36,381 nt of DNA, taken from contig PAPH01000083.1 of the NCBI GenBank assembly GCA_002709005.1, positions 1 through 36,381 of the forward strand, read 5' to 3'. Below are positions 14,974 through 22,503 of this stretch, piece after piece; the stretch's first letter is position 1; every line of letters begins with the position of its first letter. The notes under the pieces are model-generated. The model was not told the DNA's origin and ran no database searches. It saw only the letters and a program-made list of their open reading frames with translations. Source of the stretch: Hyphomicrobiales bacterium (GTDB lineage Bacteria; Pseudomonadota; Alphaproteobacteria; Rhizobiales; Rhizobiaceae). The position numbers were made by a program, and so were the translations under genes.

Positions 14974-16632
14974 TCAGAAACGAACGCCGTGCCTGCTTTC
15001 GAGGACACCAAGCGTGCGGGCGATTTCCGCGTCGATCCGCTCATCATTCCAGTTCAGCGCCGCGCCGACAATCCGTCCGATGCGTTCGAGAAGCGATTTG
15101 GTGAGCTGTCCGGTGATCGCCAGCGGCGTCCGGCGGAGGATGACGTCCTCGAGATGGACCACCTGCTCATTTCGGGCGATCCAGTCGATTTCAGCCGCGC
15201 CGAAAGCAGGGGCTTCGTCGAACAGAACCGGGGTGTCGCGCTCATGGGCAGCGATCAGCCGCGCGGTTGCGCCGTAGCGGTCGAGCAAAACCTCGACACG
15301 CGCAGGCTCTGCGCTGCTTTCCGAAGCCACCTCGGCGATCCAGCCATCCCGGCGATTTGCATCCGGAAGCTGCCGCGCGCCGCCGATCGGCATCGCATCG
15401 GTAGTGGTCTTCCGGTCCCTGCCAAGGCGGCCGAGCACCATGTCCGCCACTTCCGCCGAGAAGGCGCGGAAGGTCGTCCACTTGCCGCCGACCAGCGAAA
15501 TGACCGGGAACGGCCGGCCCTGCGCGGCGTCCTGAACTGGAGCGGAATGGTCGCGGCTGATGAGGCCAGGCTCGACGCCTTCGGAATTTGGCAGCGGCCG
15601 GATGCCGGCATAGCTGTAGACGATCTGGCTTTCGTCGAATGCGAGCCCCGGCAGAAGGTCACGCAGGCTCGACATGAAATAGCCCGTCTCGTCATCGGTG
15701 CAGTGCGCCTGGTCCGGCTCGCGCGACGGGATGTCGGTCGAGCCCACCAGGGCCTTGCCCAGATAGGGAAAGACCAGAAGGATGCGGCCGTCATTGGCCT
15801 CGAAATAGATCATCCGGCCATCGAGCTGCTTTACCAGGTCTGGGTGATCGAGCAGAATATGCGATCCCTTGGTGCCGCCGATCAGCTGGCTCTCGAAGCC
15901 GAGCGCTGCGTTGACCTGGTCGATCCATGGACCGGCGGCGTTGACGACCAGTTTCGGCCGCACCCGCCCTTCCGTACCGTCGGGTCTGGCAAAACTCACC
16001 ACGCCGTCCGTCTGACCGGTGACTGCGCTCCAGTTGTGGGCTTCGGAGCGGTCCGACACCTTTACGCCATCCTGGACCAGTTCCATCACCAGCCTCTCCG
16101 GCGCTGTCACGGTCGCATCATAATAGGTGCCGACGGCGACGATGCGCGGGTTCAGCGCCGGAAGGGTTGCCAGCGCCTTTCGCCGGACCAGCATGCCGTG
16201 TTTCGGCATGAAGCGGGCGCGCGAACCGAAATAATCGTAGAGCGTGAGCCCGATCTTGATCAGCACAGCGCCGCGGCTGCGTGGCGCGGTCCTGGAGCCG
16301 AAGAAGGTCCGGATCGCCGCTCCCACGCCCTTGGTCCAGGAGTAGATCGGGATCACGGTCGGCAGCGGCTTGACCACGTGGGCGGCGTTCTTGAGCAGCA
16401 AGTTGCGCTCGTATGTCGATTCCGCCACCAGCCTTAATTCACCGGTCTCGAGATATTTGAGACCACCATGGATCAGCCGAGAGGGAGCGGCACTTGTGCC
16501 CGATCCGAAATCGCCCTTGTCGATGATGACGCAGGAAAGCCGCTGCGCAGAAAGATCGCGGAACAGGCCCGCTCCGTTGATGCCAGCTCCGACGATCAGG
16601 ACATCGATATCCTTGACTGCACTGTCGTTCAT
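14974..16632 (-). CDS. GlpD/GlpA-like FAD-dependent polyol-phosphate dehydrogenase (second copy in the locus)
   Basis: This 552-residue flavoprotein has the FAD motif VLIVGAGINGAGLFRDLSAQ (about 11-30), FGSGTSAAPSRLIHGGLKYLE (family signature) and LVVNAAGPWIDQVN, with the GlpD C-terminal domain (about 400-552). Glycerol-3-phosphate dehydrogenases and EryB belong to this family and pass electrons to quinone at the membrane. It shares only the family motifs with EryB (23438-24949) and is about 50 residues longer. Its ATG overlaps the stop of the preceding kinase (ATGA at 16629-16632), so kinase and dehydrogenase are translated together, as for EryA/EryB. I infer that it oxidises the phosphate made by that kinase. 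The substrate could be a tetritol phosphate or glycerol 3-phosphate. Confidence 0.88.
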   Translation of the reverse strand: MNDSAVKDIDVLIVGAGINGAGLFRDLSAQRLSCVIIDKGDFGSGTSAAPSRLIHGGLKYLETGELRLVAESTYERNLLLKNAAHVVKPLPTVIPIYSWTKGVGAAIRTFFGSRTAPRSRGAVLIKIGLTLYDYFGSRARFMPKHGMLVRRKALATLPALNPRIVAVGTYYDATVTAPERLVMELVQDGVKVSDRSEAHNWSAVTGQTDGVVSFARPDGTEGRVRPKLVVNAAGPWIDQVNAALGFESQLIGGTKGSHILLDHPDLVKQLDGRMIYFEANDGRILLVFPYLGKALVGSTDIPSREPDQAHCTDDETGYFMSSLRDLLPGLAFDESQIVYSYAGIRPLPNSEGVEPGLISRDHSAPVQDAAQGRPFPVISLVGGKWTTFRAFSAEVADMVLGRLGRDRKTTTDAMPIGGARQLPDANRRDGWIAEVASESSAEPARVEVLLDRYGATARLIAAHERDTPVLFDEAPAFGAAEIDWIARNEQVVHLEDVILRRTPLAITGQLTKSLLERIGRIVGAALNWNDERIDAEIARTLGVLESRHGVRF

Positions 16633-18161
16633 TGCGCGCCGCGCGCCTTTCCGTCGAGTTCGTTGAGCCGGTCCCAGCTCGCCGCCATGTCATCGGCGAT
16701 CGCGCGGTAGACCGTGTAGCGCTCGTGGTAGTGCGCCGCGCGCGCGCGCTCGGGGGTGTAGGTGGTGGAGATCGCGTCGAGATCGCGCGGATCGGCATCG
16801 AATGCCTCGAAGGCGCCCACGGCGGCCCCGGCGCAGAGCGCGGCACCCCAGGCCGCCGCCTCGTCGGTCTCGGTGACGGTGACCGGCATGTCGAGGATAT
16901 CGGCAAAGAGCCTGGCGACCACCGGATTGCGCGATGCCCCACCGGTCAGCCGGGCGACGTCTGCACCGAAATTCTTCCGCAGCGTGTCGACATGGTCGCG
17001 GTGATTGAAGGCGATGCCCTCGAGCAGCGCCGCCAGCACATCGCCGCGCCCGTGCCAGCCGCGCAGGCCCAGAAAACCCGCGCTCGGGCCCGGCCCCATC
17101 GGCGAACCGAAGAGATAGGGATGGTAGATCACCGAACTCGCGCGGCTGAGCGCGTCCTCCAGTTCGGGGGCGAGAACCGCGTGGATGCTGGCTCCCTCGG
17201 CTTCCGCCTTTTGGCGCTCGGCGGCGCAGAAGGTTTCGAGGAACCACTCGTAGTTTGTGGTCGACGCCGGCGAGATCGACATGTTGTTCCAGCGTCCGGG
17301 CTGTACAGCGTTGCGGCAGAACCAGCCGGAGCCCACGCGCGGCTCGTCAGACACGCATTCATTGATCGAGTAGGTACCGGCGACGATGCCGACGATGCCG
17401 GCTTCGTGGGCGCCGATGCCCAGAACCGAGGCGGTCACGTCGTGCAGACCGGCGGCCACGGGCGTGCCTTGCCTGAGCCCGCTCGCTTCGGCCGCTTCGG
17501 CGGTGACATGGCCGACGATCTCAGCCGGATGGCTCGACGGCGGCAGCGCCCCGGCAAGAGCCGAAAGCCCGAAGAGATCGAGCGCATCGGCGGTATAGTC
17601 CTGCGTCCGCACATCGGTGAACGAGGTGCTCGCCTCGGTGCGGTCGGTGCCGATCACACCGCAGAGGCAGTAGCGCAGCCAGTCCTTGCAAGCCATCATG
17701 TGGCCGATCCGTGCGAAACGCTCCGGCTCGTGCGCGCGGAACCAGGAGAGCAGTGCGGAGGGCGCGGAGGCATGTGGCGCCTGCCCCGTCAGTTCGAGGC
17801 TCTTGTCCGCCGTGCCGTCGCGCTGCCAGCCCGCGACGATATCCGCTGCGCGGCTGTCGAGCGACAGGACGCCCGCAACGAGCGGCCGGGCCTGTTTGTC
17901 GAGAAGATAGATCCCGTCACCATGGGCGGTGGCGGCAACCGCGAGGATATCGCCGGCGTCGATACCGGTCTCGGCGATCACCTCGCGGATGGCCGACGCC
18001 GTCTGCACCCAGAGGTCGTCCATGTCACGCTCGACATGGCGCGGGCGCGGCATGGCCTGACGCACGTTGCGGCGGACGACGCCGAGCTGTTTGCCCTTCA
18101 GATCGAATAGCACCGCCTTGGTGACGGTCAGACCGCTGTCGATTGCCAGAATGCAATCCAT
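16629..18161 (-). CDS. FGGY-family carbohydrate/polyol kinase (second kinase in the locus)
   Basis: This 510-residue kinase has the first phosphate loop ILAIDSGLTVTKAVLFD (4-20), the likely catalytic Asp241 in AAGLHDVTASVLGIG, and the C-terminal ATP motif RLTGGASRNPVVARLFADIL with AAWGAALCAGAAVG. FGGY kinases phosphorylate sugars and polyols such as glycerol, xylulose and erythritol. Close relatives are annotated as L-xylulose-type (LyxK-like) kinases, which does not fix the substrate. It differs strongly from EryA (24946-26517). It lies 27 bases after rpiB and is joined by ATGA to the GlpD-like gene, so its product is probably oxidised by that enzyme. A GGAGGAGGAG ribosome site precedes the ATG. 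Best guess: a tetritol other than erythritol, or another short polyol. Confidence 0.87.
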   Translation of the reverse strand: MDCILAIDSGLTVTKAVLFDLKGKQLGVVRRNVRQAMPRPRHVERDMDDLWVQTASAIREVIAETGIDAGDILAVAATAHGDGIYLLDKQARPLVAGVLSLDSRAADIVAGWQRDGTADKSLELTGQAPHASAPSALLSWFRAHEPERFARIGHMMACKDWLRYCLCGVIGTDRTEASTSFTDVRTQDYTADALDLFGLSALAGALPPSSHPAEIVGHVTAEAAEASGLRQGTPVAAGLHDVTASVLGIGAHEAGIVGIVAGTYSINECVSDEPRVGSGWFCRNAVQPGRWNNMSISPASTTNYEWFLETFCAAERQKAEAEGASIHAVLAPELEDALSRASSVIYHPYLFGSPMGPGPSAGFLGLRGWHGRGDVLAALLEGIAFNHRDHVDTLRKNFGADVARLTGGASRNPVVARLFADILDMPVTVTETDEAAAWGAALCAGAAVGAFEAFDADPRDLDAISTTYTPERARAAHYHERYTVYRAIADDMAASWDRLNELDGKARGAQ

Positions 18162-18188
18162 GAACCGGCTCCTCCTCCCAAGGGCGTC

Positions 18189-18644
18189 TCAGGCGCCCTG
18201 GTATTTCGCGCCCACTTCGTCGATCGCCTTGACGTTGCCCGCCGAGCGGCCTTCCGGATCGAAGGAGGCTGTCAGGAACGCCTCGGCAATATCCTTGGCC
18301 AGCTCCGGTCCGATCACGCGTGCACCCATGGTTATGATATGGGCGTTGTTCGAGGTCGCGGCCTTGGCGGCGGAATAGGTGTCGTGGCACTGCGCGGCGC
18401 GGATGCCGGGCACCTTGTTGGCGGCCATCTGCACACCGATGCCGGTGCCGCAGACCAGGATCGCCCGGTCATAGTCGCCGGCGATCACCGCGGACGCGAT
18501 CCGGTCGGCCATGTTGGCGTAGAAGGGATCGGGACCAGCATCGGTCCGGGAGACCTCGGACACCTCGTATTTGTCCTTCAGGTGTTCGGCGAGGATTTTC
18601 GACAGGCCTTCTCCGGCACTGTCGCCTGCAATCGCGATTTTCAT
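18189..18644 (-). CDS. eryI: RpiB-like sugar-phosphate isomerase (erythrose-4-phosphate-forming, EryI/DerI type)
   Basis: This 151-residue RpiB/LacAB-family isomerase has the catalytic Cys65 in [23 protein letters not shown] (62-84), His87 in CHDTYSA and [15 protein letters not shown]. In Brucella the equivalent EryI, and in mycobacteria DerI, convert D-erythrulose 4-phosphate to D-erythrose 4-phosphate. The general family enzyme is ribose-5-phosphate isomerase B. Position between tpiA-like and polyol kinase genes supports the tetrose role. AAAGGA precedes the ATG. tpiA ends upstream with a 15-base gap. The family assignment is certain; the exact substrate is inferred from context. Confidence 0.88.
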   Translation of the reverse strand: MKIAIAGDSAGEGLSKILAEHLKDKYEVSEVSRTDAGPDPFYANMADRIASAVIAGDYDRAILVCGTGIGVQMAANKVPGIRAAQCHDTYSAAKAATSNNAHIITMGARVIGPELAKDIAEAFLTASFDPEGRSAGNVKAIDEVGAKYQGA

Positions 18645-18659
18645 GATCTTGTCCTTTCT

Positions 18660-19427
18660 TCAGATGACTTCCGCGCAGCTCGCCAGGATGCCGAGATAGC
18701 CCTCGACGTTCCAGGCGGAGCGCCCGATGAACAGCCCATCGATATGCGGGCACCGGATGAGTTCCCGGCAATTGCCAGGATTGACCGAACCGCCGTAGAG
18801 ACACGGCACTTTGCGGCCAAGCACATCGGCTGCGACCTCGACGATCTCGGCCTGGCGGGCATCGGCATAGTCGGATGTGGCGGGAATGCCGTTCTCGCCG
18901 ATCGCCCAGACCGGCTCGTAGGCCAGCAGGATGTCCGCCTGGAGCTGATCGCCCGAGAGTTTTCCCAGCGCGCGCCGCACCTGGGTCTCGAGCACCTCCC
19001 GCGCGCGCCCCGCTTCGCGCTCGGCCAGCGTCTCGCCGATGCAGATGAGCGGGATCAGTCCGTGACGGACGGCCGCCTCGGTCTTCAGCCCCACGGTCTC
19101 GTCGGTATCGCCGAAATGTTCGCGCCGCTCGGAATGGCCGAGTTCGACGATGTCGAGCCCGCAATCCTTGAGCATCACCGGCGAAACCTCGCCGGTCCAG
19201 GCGCCCTCGTCGGCCCAGTGCATGTTCTGCGCGCCGACCTTCACCGACGTCTCGACAAGAAGCTGCTTGACCTCGCGCACGGCGGTGAAGGGCGGGATGA
19301 CGAAGCGCTGGATACGCGGATCGCGGTCGAGATCGGCTTTCGCCAGCGCCTCGGCAAATTCCTTCGCTTCGGCCAGCGTCTTGTTCATCTTCCAGCTCGT
19401 TCCGATCCAGAAATCGGGTTTGGTCAT
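18660..19427 (-). CDS. eryH: Triosephosphate-isomerase-like tetrulose-phosphate isomerase (EryH/LerI type)
   Basis: This 255-residue TIM-barrel protein keeps the TPI catalytic residues: Lys13 (GTSWKMNKT, residues 9-17), His98 (ELGHSERR) and Glu171 (AYEPVWAIG), plus the YGGSVNPGN phosphate loop. The usual TPI Asn in NWKMN is Ser11 here, and loop 6 reads GENGIPA, not GTGKTA. Such changes mark the EryH/LerI branch, which isomerises L-erythrulose phosphate to D-erythrulose phosphate in erythritol catabolism. The ATG overlaps the stop of the deoR-type gene as ATGA. A housekeeping TPI role is less likely because of these changes and the operon context. Confidence 0.88.
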   Translation of the reverse strand: MTKPDFWIGTSWKMNKTLAEAKEFAEALAKADLDRDPRIQRFVIPPFTAVREVKQLLVETSVKVGAQNMHWADEGAWTGEVSPVMLKDCGLDIVELGHSERREHFGDTDETVGLKTEAAVRHGLIPLICIGETLAEREAGRAREVLETQVRRALGKLSGDQLQADILLAYEPVWAIGENGIPATSDYADARQAEIVEVAADVLGRKVPCLYGGSVNPGNCRELIRCPHIDGLFIGRSAWNVEGYLGILASCAEVI

Positions 19428-20203
19428 TCCGCGGCCTCGTCTTTCCTGGCGATTGTGAGGGTGAGCCCGGCGTCGCGGAAGGTTTTCGCGGTCCGGGCAT
19501 CGGGTTGGTCGTCGGTGATGATGTGATCGAACTCGGCGAGCGCGCCGAGACGGTAGAGCGCGGCGTGACCGAAACGCGCATGATTGACGACGAGGCAGCG
19601 GATCCGCGCTTTGTCCATCATCAGCCGCTTGGCGCGGACCACCTGCTCGTCCATGTGAAAGACCTCGAGCCCGCTCACCCCCGGCGTCGAGATGAAGGCG
19701 ATGTCGGCACGGAGGCTTTCCAGCGCTTCCTCCGTCACCTTGCCGAGGAAGGCGTTGAATTTCGGCGAATAGAGGCCGCCGAGGGCAATGAGTGTGATCC
19801 CCGCCTCCGCCTTCAGAGCATCGATCACGGCGGCATTGTTGGTGATCACGGTGAGTGGACGCTTGGCCGTGAGCCTTTCGCCCAGAAGGGCCGCCATCGA
19901 ACCGTCATTGATCATTACCGTCATGCCCGGCTCGACCAGATCGAGCGCCTCGGTGGCCATGGCGGATTTCGCCGCCCCGCCCTGCCGCTCGCGGAAGCGG
20001 AAATCGCTTTCGAAGCGGGTGCCCGATTCGATCGTCGCGCCGCCGCGCACCTTGCGCAGAAGGCCCGCGCTTTCCAGTTCATCGAGATCGCGGTGGATGG
20101 TCATGCGCGAGACGGCGAAGCGCTCGGCGAGGCTGTCGAGATCGACATTCCCCTCCGCCACCAGCAGGTCCATGATCGCCTGTTGCCGGCTTTCGCGCTT
20201 CAA
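19424..20203 (-). CDS. DeoR/GlpR-family transcriptional regulator of the tetritol operon
   Basis: This 259-residue regulator has an N-terminal winged helix-turn-helix of DeoR type (LDSLAERFAVSRMTIHRDLDELE, about 22-44, then GLLRKVRGGA) and a C-terminal sugar-phosphate-sensing domain (MINDGSMAALLGERL, VFHMDEQVVRAKRLMM, DHIITDD). I chose the TTG at 20201-20203, where GGAGGAG lies 5 bases upstream. The in-frame ATG at 20231-20233 has no ribosome site and directly abuts the operator. It heads the operon and overlaps the TPI-like gene by ATGA. DeoR-type proteins usually repress their own operon and release DNA on binding a phosphorylated sugar, here probably a tetrose or tetrulose phosphate. The palindromic site at 20234-20269 is its likely operator. 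Confidence 0.87.
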   Translation of the reverse strand: MKRESRQQAIMDLLVAEGNVDLDSLAERFAVSRMTIHRDLDELESAGLLRKVRGGATIESGTRFESDFRFRERQGGAAKSAMATEALDLVEPGMTVMINDGSMAALLGERLTAKRPLTVITNNAAVIDALKAEAGITLIALGGLYSPKFNAFLGKVTEEALESLRADIAFISTPGVSGLEVFHMDEQVVRAKRLMMDKARIRCLVVNHARFGHAALYRLGALAEFDHIITDDQPDARTAKTFRDAGLTLTIARKDEAAE

Positions 20204-20233
20204 GACGTCTCCTCCGTTGTGGCTCCATCCCAT

Positions 20234-20269
20234 ATCACAAATATCACGTCAACAATGTGATCTTGTGAT
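20234..20269. promoter_or_regulatory. Palindromic operator candidate for the DeoR-type regulator
   Basis: Four half-sites lie in a symmetric array: ATCACAA (20234-20240), ATCAC (20243-20247), GTGAT (20257-20261) and TTGTGAT (20263-20269). The two halves are reverse complements except for one extra base. The array is in the divergent gap, just upstream of the regulator start, and could control both the regulator operon and the bisphosphatase gene. The symmetry is seen directly; the binding protein is inferred from position. Confidence 0.7.
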
Positions 20270-20289
20270 TTTTGTTTGTTACGACGGGA

Positions 20290-20318
20290 TTGTCATTTCC
20301 TCCGCCGGAGTCTAGATC
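20290..20318 (+). promoter_or_regulatory. Candidate sigma70-like promoter of the bisphosphatase gene
   Basis: TTGTCA (20290-20295), a 17-base spacer and TAGATC (20313-20318) lie 24 bases before the ATG. The -35 matches five of six consensus bases and the -10 is weaker. The palindromic operator ends 20 bases upstream. Confidence 0.35.
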
Positions 20319-20342
20319 ACGAGGACCATTCAGGAGGAACAA

Positions 20343-21380
20343 ATGGTCCCGTCTCCCGCCGCGTCTCCCCAGTCCGTCACTCTTGCAAACGATGGCGCAG
20401 TCGACGCCCCCTCTCTCAACGAAGTCCTCGGACAGTGGGCGGCCGCCGATCCCGGCCGGCAAGCGATGGCCAACCTCATTCTCCGCATCGCCGAGGCCAG
20501 CATCCCGCTTGCCGCGCGACTGGCGCAGGGGAAGCTTCCGGGCGATCCTACGGCCATTGTCGGAACCAATGATTCCGGCGATGCGCAGAAGGCGCTCGAC
20601 ATGGCGGCGCACGATCATTTCATCGAGGCCTTCCACGGCGTCTCGGTCGGGAAGGTTCTCTCCGAGGAGGTAGAGGATGTCACCGAGGTCGAACCCGGCG
20701 GCGCCTTCGATATCGCCATGGACCCCATCGACGGCTCGGGAAACATCGGTATCGGCGCCCAGCTCGGCGCGTTCTTCGCCATCTTCCCGGCAGGCGAGAG
20801 TTTCTTGCGCACCGGCCGCGATGTGATAGCGGCGGCTTACGTTTCTTTCGGCCATTCCATCGATCTCGGATTCTCGGTGGGCGATGGTGTCCATATCGCC
20901 ACGCTCGACCAGACCAGTGGGACCTTCCATGTTCACCGCCAGAACGCCACGGTGCCGGAGAGCCACAACACGATCGCGCTCAACGCATCCTATTACCGGC
21001 GCTGGTCTCAGGGGCTGCAGAACTATGTCGACGACCTGATGGCCGGCAAGGAAGGGCCGCTCGAACGCGACTTCAATTTCCGCTGGCCGGCGGCCGCCGT
21101 CGGCGACCTCAACCGCATCCTCAATCGCGGCGGGTTGTTTCTCTATCCGGGCGACACCCGCAAGGGCTACGAGAAGGGCTATCTCCGCCTTGCCTACGAG
21201 GCCTTCCCCATCGCCTTCCTGATGGAACAGGCGGGCGGCATCGCAACGGACGGCTCAGCCCCCGTGCTCGATCTGGCGCCCGCGCATCTGCACGACCGGG
21301 TGCCGCTCATCTTCGGGAGCCGGCGGGAAGCGGAAATCCTGCACGACTACTTCGTGGGCACCGCCGTTCCGGACGCCTAG
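20343..21380 (+). CDS. Class I fructose-1,6-bisphosphatase-like sugar bisphosphatase, divergent
   Basis: This 345-residue protein of the FBPase/inositol-phosphatase superfamily keeps the metal-binding residues SEE (107-109), DPIDG (127-131) and Glu286 in LRLAYEAFP, and the end motif FLMEQAGGIATDG. Several substrate-site positions depart from ordinary FBPase: GSGNIG where GSSNID is usual, RW (247-248) for Arg-Tyr, and Tyr280 where a Lys normally precedes the LRL motif. It may therefore act on another sugar bisphosphate. Sedoheptulose 1,7-bisphosphate, made by aldolase from erythrose 4-phosphate and dihydroxyacetone phosphate, would fit this locus. AGGAGG precedes the ATG at the right distance. 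It is read divergently from the DeoR-type operon and ends 3 bases from the convergent eryD. Confidence 0.8.
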   Translation: MVPSPAASPQSVTLANDGAVDAPSLNEVLGQWAAADPGRQAMANLILRIAEASIPLAARLAQGKLPGDPTAIVGTNDSGDAQKALDMAAHDHFIEAFHGVSVGKVLSEEVEDVTEVEPGGAFDIAMDPIDGSGNIGIGAQLGAFFAIFPAGESFLRTGRDVIAAAYVSFGHSIDLGFSVGDGVHIATLDQTSGTFHVHRQNATVPESHNTIALNASYYRRWSQGLQNYVDDLMAGKEGPLERDFNFRWPAAAVGDLNRILNRGGLFLYPGDTRKGYEKGYLRLAYEAFPIAFLMEQAGGIATDGSAPVLDLAPAHLHDRVPLIFGSRREAEILHDYFVGTAVPDA

Positions 21381-21383
21381 ACG

Positions 21384-22343
21384 CTAATCGTCCTGAAGCA
21401 GAGCCTTGGCGGTGCGTTCGTCGGTCACCAGCCCAGAAAGCTTGCCGCTCTTCAGGATCGCGCGGATCGCCGCGACCTTTCCCGGACCGCCGGCGAGAGC
21501 GATGATGTTCTGGTCCCGGGCGTTGTCCATGGACACGGCGAGCGTGCGCGGCGAAAGCGCGGTTTCGAGAATCTGGCCGTTGCGATCGAAGAAATGACCC
21601 AGCATCTCGCCCACCCCGCCGGCCTTGTCGATCGCCTCGATCTCGGCGGGCTCGATCATCCCCGAGGTGACAAGCTGCGTCTCCGGCTTCACCGTGCCCA
21701 GCCCGACGAATTTGAGCGGCGCGTCTTCGGCCAGTCGGATGATCTCCGCGACCCCGCGCTGGGAGAGGAGAACCTCGCGGTCCTCCGCAGTGTTGGCGAA
21801 GAACGGCACCGGCATCACATAGGCGGGCGCGCCGGTCTTCTCGGCCAGGAGCTGCATCACGTCATGCGGGTTGGCGGCGAAATTGCGCGTCAGGCCCCCG
21901 AACAGCGAAACGAACTTGATACCCCTGGTTTCGATGCGCGGCATGGAATGGACGGCTTCGGCGATCGTGCGGCCGTGGCTGAAACCGATCGTTGTCTCTT
22001 CTCCGCCCTCCAGCCAGCGGCGCAGCAGCGAGGCGCCCGCCAGCCCCAGCGTCCGGAGCGGCAGCCCCTCCTCCTCGAGATCGGGGGCGACCTCGCAAGT
22101 CCTCAGACCGTAGCGCGAACACAGCGCCTCGCCGAGCTCGATACATTCGATGATCTCGCCCTCGATGGTGACCTTGACCGCGCCTTCGGCGACGGCGCGG
22201 GCGATCAGCCGGTGCGCCTTCACGGAGGGCACGCCGATGCGCTTGGCGACCTCGGCCTGGCGCAGGCCGCCGACATAGTGGAGCCACGCGGCCCTGATCG
22301 CCAGCGACCGCTCCTCATCTCCCGACAAGCGCCCCTTTGCCAT
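21384..22343 (-). CDS. eryD: Erythritol operon regulator EryD (SorC/DeoR sugar-binding family)
   Basis: This 319-residue protein has an N-terminal helix-turn-helix (GGLRQAEVAKRIGVPSVKAH, about 25-44) and a large SorC-type sugar-phosphate-binding domain (GFSHGRTIAEAV, FVSLFGGLTRNFAANPHDV, FVGLGTVKPETQLVTSGMI). Brucella EryD represses eryABCD and is relieved by erythritol. I chose the ATG at 22341-22343 (MAKGRLSGDEER), with AGGACAGGG upstream and a length close to the family. A longer in-frame start at 22385 lacks a ribosome site. It follows eryC after a 160-base gap that holds an inverted repeat, a larger gap than elsewhere in the operon. Confidence 0.9.
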   Translation of the reverse strand: MAKGRLSGDEERSLAIRAAWLHYVGGLRQAEVAKRIGVPSVKAHRLIARAVAEGAVKVTIEGEIIECIELGEALCSRYGLRTCEVAPDLEEEGLPLRTLGLAGASLLRRWLEGGEETTIGFSHGRTIAEAVHSMPRIETRGIKFVSLFGGLTRNFAANPHDVMQLLAEKTGAPAYVMPVPFFANTAEDREVLLSQRGVAEIIRLAEDAPLKFVGLGTVKPETQLVTSGMIEPAEIEAIDKAGGVGEMLGHFFDRNGQILETALSPRTLAVSMDNARDQNIIALAGGPGKVAAIRAILKSGKLSGLVTDERTAKALLQDD

Positions 22344-22440
22344 GCCCTGTCCTTTTCCTCTGGTCCTCGGCAAAGCTGATCGCACCGGAGCCCCTTTGTT
22401 TCAACGGGGAAGTGGCGCGCCTTGCTCCCTTTCCCGCCAT

Positions 22441-22491
22441 TTCGGCGTAAATGAACTCAGTCGCCGGTCGACGCTCTCCGTTTACGCCTGA
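22441..22491. repeat. Inverted repeat in the eryC-eryD gap
   Basis: GGCGTAAA (22444-22451) and TTTACGCC (22481-22488) form a perfect 8-base inverted repeat with a 29-base loop. TTC and GAA extend it on the outside with one mismatch. It could be an mRNA hairpin that sets eryD level or stability, or a protein-binding site. No T run follows on the minus strand, so a simple terminator is unlikely. Confidence 0.5.
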
Positions 22492-22503
22492 AGACGAAGC
22501 GGT

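Noticed and set aside
13257..15104. Plus-strand open frame of 615 codons opposite the DhaK-DhaL gene
   Set aside because: Long antisense frames are common in GC-rich coding DNA. The opposite strand encodes a kinase with all motifs, and this frame shows no recognisable family.
14989..16437. Plus-strand open frame of 482 codons opposite the GlpD-like gene
   Set aside because: Antisense shadow of a clear flavoprotein; no family features.
16632..18110. Plus-strand open frame of 492 codons opposite the FGGY kinase
   Set aside because: Antisense shadow of a clear kinase; rich in Arg, Gly and His as such shadows are.
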